From Echinarachnius parma (lineage: Eukaryota; Echinodermata; Echinoidea; Clypeasteroida; Echinarachniidae), in contig JBAMJV010003796.1 in the NCBI GenBank assembly GCA_037951105.1, positions 135,001 to 199,000 on the forward strand: DNA of 64,000 nt. The letters run 5' to 3'. The translations under genes were made by a program, and so were the position numbers. The notes under the pieces were generated by a model. It was not told the origin of the DNA. It ran no database searches and was given only the letters and a program-made list of their open reading frames with translations. Below are positions 59,451 through 64,000 of this stretch, one piece after another (position 1 is the first letter of the stretch; each line of letters begins with the position of its first letter).

Positions 59451-61082
59451 TCAGTCGCGATCGCGTATTCCTGGATCATGCGGCTTAGGTCGCGAAGGCG
59501 ATGGTCGTGTGCGTGGCGATGTCGTCATCTGTCGTTCTATGGTGTCGATGTGGTCGTCGCTGCGGACGTCGTTGTCGCGATAGATGGATTCGTCTACGCG
59601 GTCGGCGGAATCCTCGCGGATGCGGAAGTCATCATCGCGCTTAGGTGGCTTTCTTTCGATGTCGGCATCGTCGTCGCTCATCGGGACTTGGCTTAGCGGC
59701 AAACGCTCGAATATCGCGCGAGGTCTGTCTGATCGCGGCATGGTCATCGTCTGTGAGGTCGGCTTCCTCGGCTTTCCGTGGCGAGCTGTCTCATCGCTCG
59801 CGCTGCTAGTCATCATCGCGGTGATGGTCACGGAGGGTAGATACGCGTCATTGGGTCTCGCGGTTGGCTGGCACGCTTCGTCGACGCTGACAGCGTTGTC
59901 GTCGGGTACGTGGATCGGGGGACGTTCAGGCTCATTGTCGTGTTCAGGATCTGCACCGTGGTCGTGTTCATGGGAGCTAGAGTTTGTCCCGTTGTCTGGA
60001 TCACCATCGTGGTCGATCTCAGTCTCTGGGCATGTCACATCGTTGTTGCAGCTCTGCGCCTCGTCGTCATCGTCATCGGGTGGCTTGCCATGGTCGTTGT
60101 CGCTGACCATGGCATCATCAGCTTTGATGGGAAGGTCGGCATCATCATGATCATAGCATTGTTCATTGTCGTGGTCGTCATCGGGATCGCTCGCGGCATG
60201 TGCTGGCGCTTTCTCGTTCTCTATGTCGCGATCGGGGTCGGGGTCGAGGGGACATTCATCTGCGTTGTCCCGCTCGTCGAGCAAATCTGGCTCGTGGTCG
60301 CATTCGCGTTCATGGCCTGCTAAATCGTGGTCAAGATCATCGTCGTCGTCGACAGCAGGTGTCGCGAACGGGGATACTTCGTCGACATTTCGTGTCGGTC
60401 TCTCTGCGTCGTCAGCAGTGGTCTTGTCGTCGTCGTCGACAGCTCGTGTCGGAGTCTCTGCGTTATCAGCTTTGTTCTCTTCGGCGTCATCGACAGCTCG
60501 TGTCGGGGGATCTGCGTCGTCTGCATTCTCTTCTGCGTCGTCGACAGCTCGTGTCGCGGACGGGACTCGTTCATCGACAGCTCGTGTCGGGGGATCAGCT
60601 GCGTTATCAGCAGCAGTGATGTGGCATACGGCCTTCTCCTCGGCGTCGTCGACAGTGCGTGTCGGGTACGGCCGCCGGATCTCTTCATCGACAGCTCGTG
60701 TCGGGAACGGTGACTTGCCTACTGTGTCTTCCTCCTCCTGGTCGTCGACAGCTCGTGTCGGGATCGTCGACCTCCTGCAGCCGTACCACGCTGGTAGATA
60801 GTGAACCTCGTAACCGTCCTCTCGGGCAGCTCGTGCCGTGCTGAAGTGGTCCGTAAGGGCACTAAGTGTACGGTGATACACAGTTCGATCACCCACCGGA
60901 TATGGAACGACCAGGGTATCGAAAATATCCTGCACGTCGGGACCAGCCACATATAACAATATGGCTTCTTTTTGAACTGGATCCACCACGTGGGCTGCAG
61001 AAGCAACAAATTTCTCTAGGCTTTTCACCCATCTCCCCCATGTTTGCGGAGCACGGGTATCGAAATTAGCTGGGCACGCCAT
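59451..61082 (-). CDS. Gag-like protein with acidic PTRAVD-repeat tail
   Basis: 543 residues from ATG at 61082-61080, the first ATG after the primer-binding site; an upstream in-frame ATG at 61181 lies in the LTR and is less likely. Residues 1-85 look like the start of a Ty3/gypsy-type Gag: WGRWVKSLEKFVAS, KEAILLYVAGPDVQDIFDTL, VYHRTLSALTDHF. After residue 85 the Gag match stops. Residues 108-246 carry about nine PTRAVD-type repeats separated by acidic spacers. Residues 247-420 are extremely rich in Asp, Glu and His. Residues 480-543 mix Asp with Arg. No CCHC zinc knuckle, protease or polymerase motif. A Gag fragment could help particle assembly with a partner element, but the role of the tail is unknown. 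Open frames on the opposite strand are shadows of this composition. Confidence 0.8.
   Translation of the reverse strand: MACPANFDTRAPQTWGRWVKSLEKFVASAAHVVDPVQKEAILLYVAGPDVQDIFDTLVVPYPVGDRTVYHRTLSALTDHFSTARAAREDGYEVHYLPAWYGCRRSTIPTRAVDDQEEEDTVGKSPFPTRAVDEEIRRPYPTRTVDDAEEKAVCHITAADNAADPPTRAVDERVPSATRAVDDAEENADDADPPTRAVDDAEENKADNAETPTRAVDDDDKTTADDAERPTRNVDEVSPFATPAVDDDDDLDHDLAGHERECDHEPDLLDERDNADECPLDPDPDRDIENEKAPAHAASDPDDDHDNEQCYDHDDADLPIKADDAMVSDNDHGKPPDDDDDEAQSCNNDVTCPETEIDHDGDPDNGTNSSSHEHDHGADPEHDNEPERPPIHVPDDNAVSVDEACQPTARPNDAYLPSVTITAMMTSSASDETARHGKPRKPTSQTMTMPRSDRPRAIFERLPLSQVPMSDDDADIERKPPKRDDDFRIREDSADRVDESIYRDNDVRSDDHIDTIERQMTTSPRTRPSPSRPKPHDPGIRDRD
60350..60760 (-). repeat. Nine hairpin-forming repeats within the Gag-like ORF
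   Basis: Nine copies of CGACA-five bases-TGTCG occur (first at 60350-60364, last at 60746-60760). The five-base stems are the same in all nine. Loops vary (GCAGG, TTTCG, GCTCG, GTGCG). Each repeat encodes a PTRAVD-type peptide on the minus strand. Confidence 0.85.
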
Positions 61083-61084
61083 GT

Positions 61085-61103
61085 GCTTAATCCTCCGTCG
61101 CCA
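61085..61103 (-). promoter_or_regulatory. Primer-binding site
   Basis: Minus strand TGGCGACGGAGGATTAAGC begins one base after the 5' LTR. TGG pairs with a tRNA CCA end. The first eight bases match what a Ser-tRNA (GCT) 3' end would give, with a one-base insertion needed beyond. The tRNA identity is tentative. Confidence 0.8.
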
Positions 61104-61104
61104 A

Positions 61105-61464
61105 TTTTGTGTATGTAAAAGATACTTGACGCAGGAGCGAGAAAGAGACAAGGACTGCTTTGCTTGGAGTCGAAGTAGCAAGTGCTTTTATTCAGAACTC
61201 ATCTAACTACAGAACATATTATACACTATACAAAGGGGTCACAAACACAGGGGCGGAATTACGAGGGTCCACTAATGGAAAGGGTGACCATGAGGGTAGG
61301 TGATGATTGAGGGATGATATAAACAATTGGTCGGAGGAAAGGCTTGGGTCAGTGGCTGGATGAAGGACACAGTACAATGTAGTTTACAGACATTTAAAGG
61401 AACATTATATACATTGGCATGGCAAATAATATAATACACAATATTCATATTTACAAACACAATA
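61105..61464 (-). repeat. 5' LTR
   Basis: Same 360-bp sequence as the 3' LTR with no difference found by eye. Transcription would begin within it and run leftward on the plus-strand map. Confidence 0.93.
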
Positions 61465-61883
61465 GTGATGATGATTGTGGTGGTGGTAATGATGATGATG
61501 TGGTGATTATGATGAATAATGATAATGTATGAATATAATGATGATGGTGGGTGGGTGGTGGTGAAGAAATGATTGTGGTGGTGGTGATGATGATAATAGT
61601 TGTGGTGATTATGATAAATAATGATAATGTATGAATATAATGATGATGATGATGGTGGGTGGTGGTGATGATGATGATTGTGGTGGTGGTGATGATGATG
61701 ATAATAGTGGTGGTGATTATGATGAATGATACTGTATGAATATAATGATGGTGGGTGAGTGGTGGTGATGATGATTGTGGTGGTGGTAATGATGATGTTG
61801 TGGTGATTATGATGAATAATGATAATGTATGAATATAATGATGATGATGATGGTGGGTGGTGGTGATGATGATGGAAATGGGG
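61465..61883. repeat. GAT/GGT minisatellite, right part
   Basis: Four more units of the array at 57318-58163, marked by GATTATGAT near 61505, 61604, 61707 and 61803. The array ends at GGTGGTGATGATGATGG. Confidence 0.92.
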
Positions 61884-62928
61884 TATAGAAAGACATACAT
61901 ACATTTTCTTTATATCGCTACACATAATTAGGGGTCCGTGGGGTGGTGTTTGTCTGAGGAAAACAATTATCACGATAATTATATTAAAATTGCTCAAACG
62001 CACTGACAGTATGTTGACAAATAAAATAACACCATTTTCAATTTCAATTTCAATTTTATTTCACATCTCTAAAAAAACACAAAATATACAAATTTCAGCA
62101 AATTACATACTGTACATGCAATGAAATAAATCGGGGAATGATATTCATAATAAGAACCAATACTTCTGACTAATTCTTTAAAAACATTTTCTTCCATCAT
62201 GTAAACAAATACCTTTCACATGACTAGCGTATGACAACAGTGAATCGAAACGAGAAACAATTTAGTATAATCAAAAAGGAAATCTCTCTATACGGTATTA
62301 TAAATCATACACTGTCTATGTTTATTTCCCTGTTGAATTGCATTATCTTTATTAACGATGAAATAATTATTCGCAAGTTTCGTGACGTCACTTTGGACGA
62401 GAGATTGAAGTAGGGCACTCACTACCTCGCCCTGGGATCTATTCACCCAAGGACCCCCATGCAAAAGTTCGTGCCGATCCCCAGCCGCCATCGCCGGAAA
62501 TCTTCGCTCCCTTTAGGATACTCGGTCGTCGACATGGTCGTCTGACCAAGAATCGCTGTACAAATCAGTTACCAAATGCGGCACCAGGCATTCAAAAGTA
62601 AGGGACGAGGGGTGAGGTGGGGGTGTGGGGGGGGGGGGGGGGGGGTTAGGGCAGGTACGGCGTGCAAGCGAAAAGGGAAATACTTATCCCATTCTGATGG
62701 GGAGGGGGCAAAGTCTCGGAGAAATGAGGGGGGGGGGGTGTAAGCTGCCCCATGCCCCCCCCCCCCCCTGCGAAGCCACTAATCGTTATACCCTACTTAG
62801 CTTTGGGAATATTGAATGTTGTTACTCAACGTTTGAACTTTTGCCCTTCATTTCTCATACTGTAATACTTAAATTATACAGGTTGTTGTTTACAACAATT
62901 CAAATTATACAGAAAAATCACGTGATGA
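61884..62928. other. Non-coding; ATTGAA tail and G-rich DNA
   Basis: Three TTTCAA units at about 62037-62058 (ATTGAA on the minus strand) look like the tail of a LINE or SINE on the minus strand. G runs at about 62628-62645 and 62731-62739, C run at about 62757-62769. CGAAGCCACTAATCG near 62770 resembles a DNA-transposon end, but no partner was found. No gene. Confidence 0.45.
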
Positions 62929-63418
62929 AATAACCAAAACCTGCACAATGACACTACAAACTAATAATTATAACTCCACCATGCTCGAAAGGTATAGACA
63001 ATTAGAAACGACTAATTAAAAATCCTGTTATCATTCAAAAAGAGCCATTAAAACACAAGAGGGCGCTCTCTAAAAAAGCATTGGCTTCAACCATTTTTCA
63101 TACAAAATTATGCATGTGATGTTTTGTTGAATACTGATTAGATAGAGAGATCATCAACAACTATTTAATAACCTCTTTTTAACATTAAACAAAAAAGTGT
63201 AGGCATGTTTTAAAGTTTCTAAAAAATCATCGAATAAATCTGGGCCCCAGATTTATTACGATCGGATATATTTATTGATATTTCAGCCGTTTCTGAACCG
63301 ATTTTGATCAAATAAAGTTTATTCTGCCATTAAAATTGTATGCTCTTTCAAATTTTACACTACCTCACAAAAAATTGTTTTCGTGCAGCGCCCTCTATAC
63401 CAAAACTGAACTACCCCT
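62929..63418 (-). mobile_element. MITE family A, copy A10 (left tip lost)
   Basis: Begins at AACCAAAACCTGCAC, lacking the first terminal repeat, and ends AAACTGAACTACCCCT before TTAA (63419-63422). The centre is a perfect 12-bp stem AATAAATCTGGG with one unpaired base (63233-63257), different from the other copies. Confidence 0.92.
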
Positions 63419-63422
63419 TTAA

Positions 63423-64000
63423 GTACATTTACCATGTTTATGCCATGGCTTCTAAAACAATAATTCCCTTCGTAAAAATCTTCATGTTTAAAGAAGAAAG
63501 TAGTTACTAGGTAAATACAAACAAAAATCAGGACAAAACTATAAAGATACTCATGAAAAGGTTTATGTAAACTATCGTTCGTTACTCTCAAACCTAAAAA
63601 CATGCTCATGCAGGACGTTTACTCACGCTTCACATCCAACAAATCATTTCCTAAGTTTGGATAATTTCAAAACACTGCTCAGTTCCAACCTAATTTGTTC
63701 ATGCCGTGAAGGATTATAATAAAGGCATTGAATTCAAGTACAGCCCACTTTGGTTAAATGTAATTATTGTCAAACTGTCTGAAAGTAATGACGAGCACAG
63801 CAGTGACAGTACCACGACTGTCAAATGAATCATATTATTAATATCGTATTCACTATATCCATCTTGTTCCGTTCAGCGAACGATGCACAAATGCACAATG
63901 TACATGCTCATTCATATTTTGTAATTGGCATATACATTCATTGTCATTTGCAATCTAAAAATAACGAACTGCACAATTAAAAAAAACACGACAATCAAAG
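63423..64000. other. Non-coding, no recognisable feature
   Basis: AT-rich to the window end. An 84-codon minus-strand open frame at 63355-63609 overlaps the MITE and has no recognised domain. Confidence 0.5.

Larger units (their letters stand above)
58164..61464 (-). mobile_element. Complete non-autonomous LTR retroelement
   Basis: 3301 bp in minus orientation. Two 360-bp LTRs (61105-61464 as 5' LTR, 58164-58523 as 3' LTR) appear identical by eye across their whole length. A 5-bp direct duplication GTGAT flanks the element (58159-58163, 61465-61469); the host minisatellite is rich in GTGAT, so this is supportive, not decisive. A primer-binding site lies just inside the 5' LTR and a polypurine tract just before the 3' LTR. 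The only long ORF is Gag-like with an acidic repeat tail. No protease, reverse transcriptase, RNase H or integrase is present, so it must rely on another element. Identical LTRs suggest a recent insertion. Confidence 0.93.

Noticed and set aside
59478-60844. Five plus-strand open frames opposite the Gag-like ORF
   Set aside because: They follow from GTC/GAC-rich composition. LTR, primer-site and polypurine orientation all point to the minus strand.
61083-61181. Extension of the Gag-like ORF to an ATG in the LTR
   Set aside because: It would read through the LTR end and the primer-binding site. The first ATG after that site is the normal start position in such elements.

Overview
The window is animal nuclear DNA: AT-rich, with long non-coding stretches, many simple repeats, poly-G/poly-C runs and short DNA transposons. 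It carries one recognisable host gene, a SoxF-class HMG-box transcription factor (Sox7/17/18 relative), in two coding exons (43107-43425 and 52181-53328) joined by an 8.75 kb intron inside the HMG box. The SoxF type, the repeat style and the absence of any vertebrate repeat family suggest a marine invertebrate deuterostome (echinoderm or hemichordate). That assignment is inference and cannot be narrowed from the sequence alone.

Layout. 1-10 kb: tandem repeats, a CAT/CAN triplet tract with a 102-bp hAT-like hairpin element, two degraded copies of a TTAA-flanked MITE (family A), and a promoter-like CpG-containing patch near 8.5 kb. 10-18.4 kb: a satellite of about 260-310 bp units interrupted by a 2.9 kb foldback element with arms built of about 163-bp units, then a cluster of TTAA MITEs (families B, E, C, A). 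22.6-33 kb: the densest MITE zone, with nested and abutting insertions and a 1.27 kb hAT-like element inside a MITE (8-bp target duplication). 34.8-37.6 kb: a duplicated segment whose two copies were hit by different MITEs, so each copy serves as the empty site for the other. 38-42 kb: family D end, a second 101-bp hairpin element, a palindromic MITE and a TAAC microsatellite. 42.5-56 kb: SoxF with promoter, intron and 3' UTR, with no TTAA MITE recognised. 57.3-61.9 kb: a GAT/GGT minisatellite split by a complete 3.3 kb LTR retroelement on the minus strand. 62.9-63.4 kb: one more family A MITE.

The two most unusual items are mobile. (1) The LTR element has two identical 360-bp LTRs, a 5-bp target duplication, a primer-binding site and a polypurine tract, but its only long ORF is a Gag-like N-terminal domain fused to a very acidic tail with about nine PTRAVD repeats. 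No pol is present. The DNA of the repeats also encodes a regular array of identical-stem hairpins. (2) Several unrelated TTAA-flanked MITE families carry a central perfect or near-perfect palindrome whose sequence differs between copies while pairing is kept.

The SoxF protein should act in the nucleus as a sequence-specific DNA-binding regulator of endoderm or vascular/mesodermal type programmes, as known for the family. Nothing else in the window looks like a partner gene.
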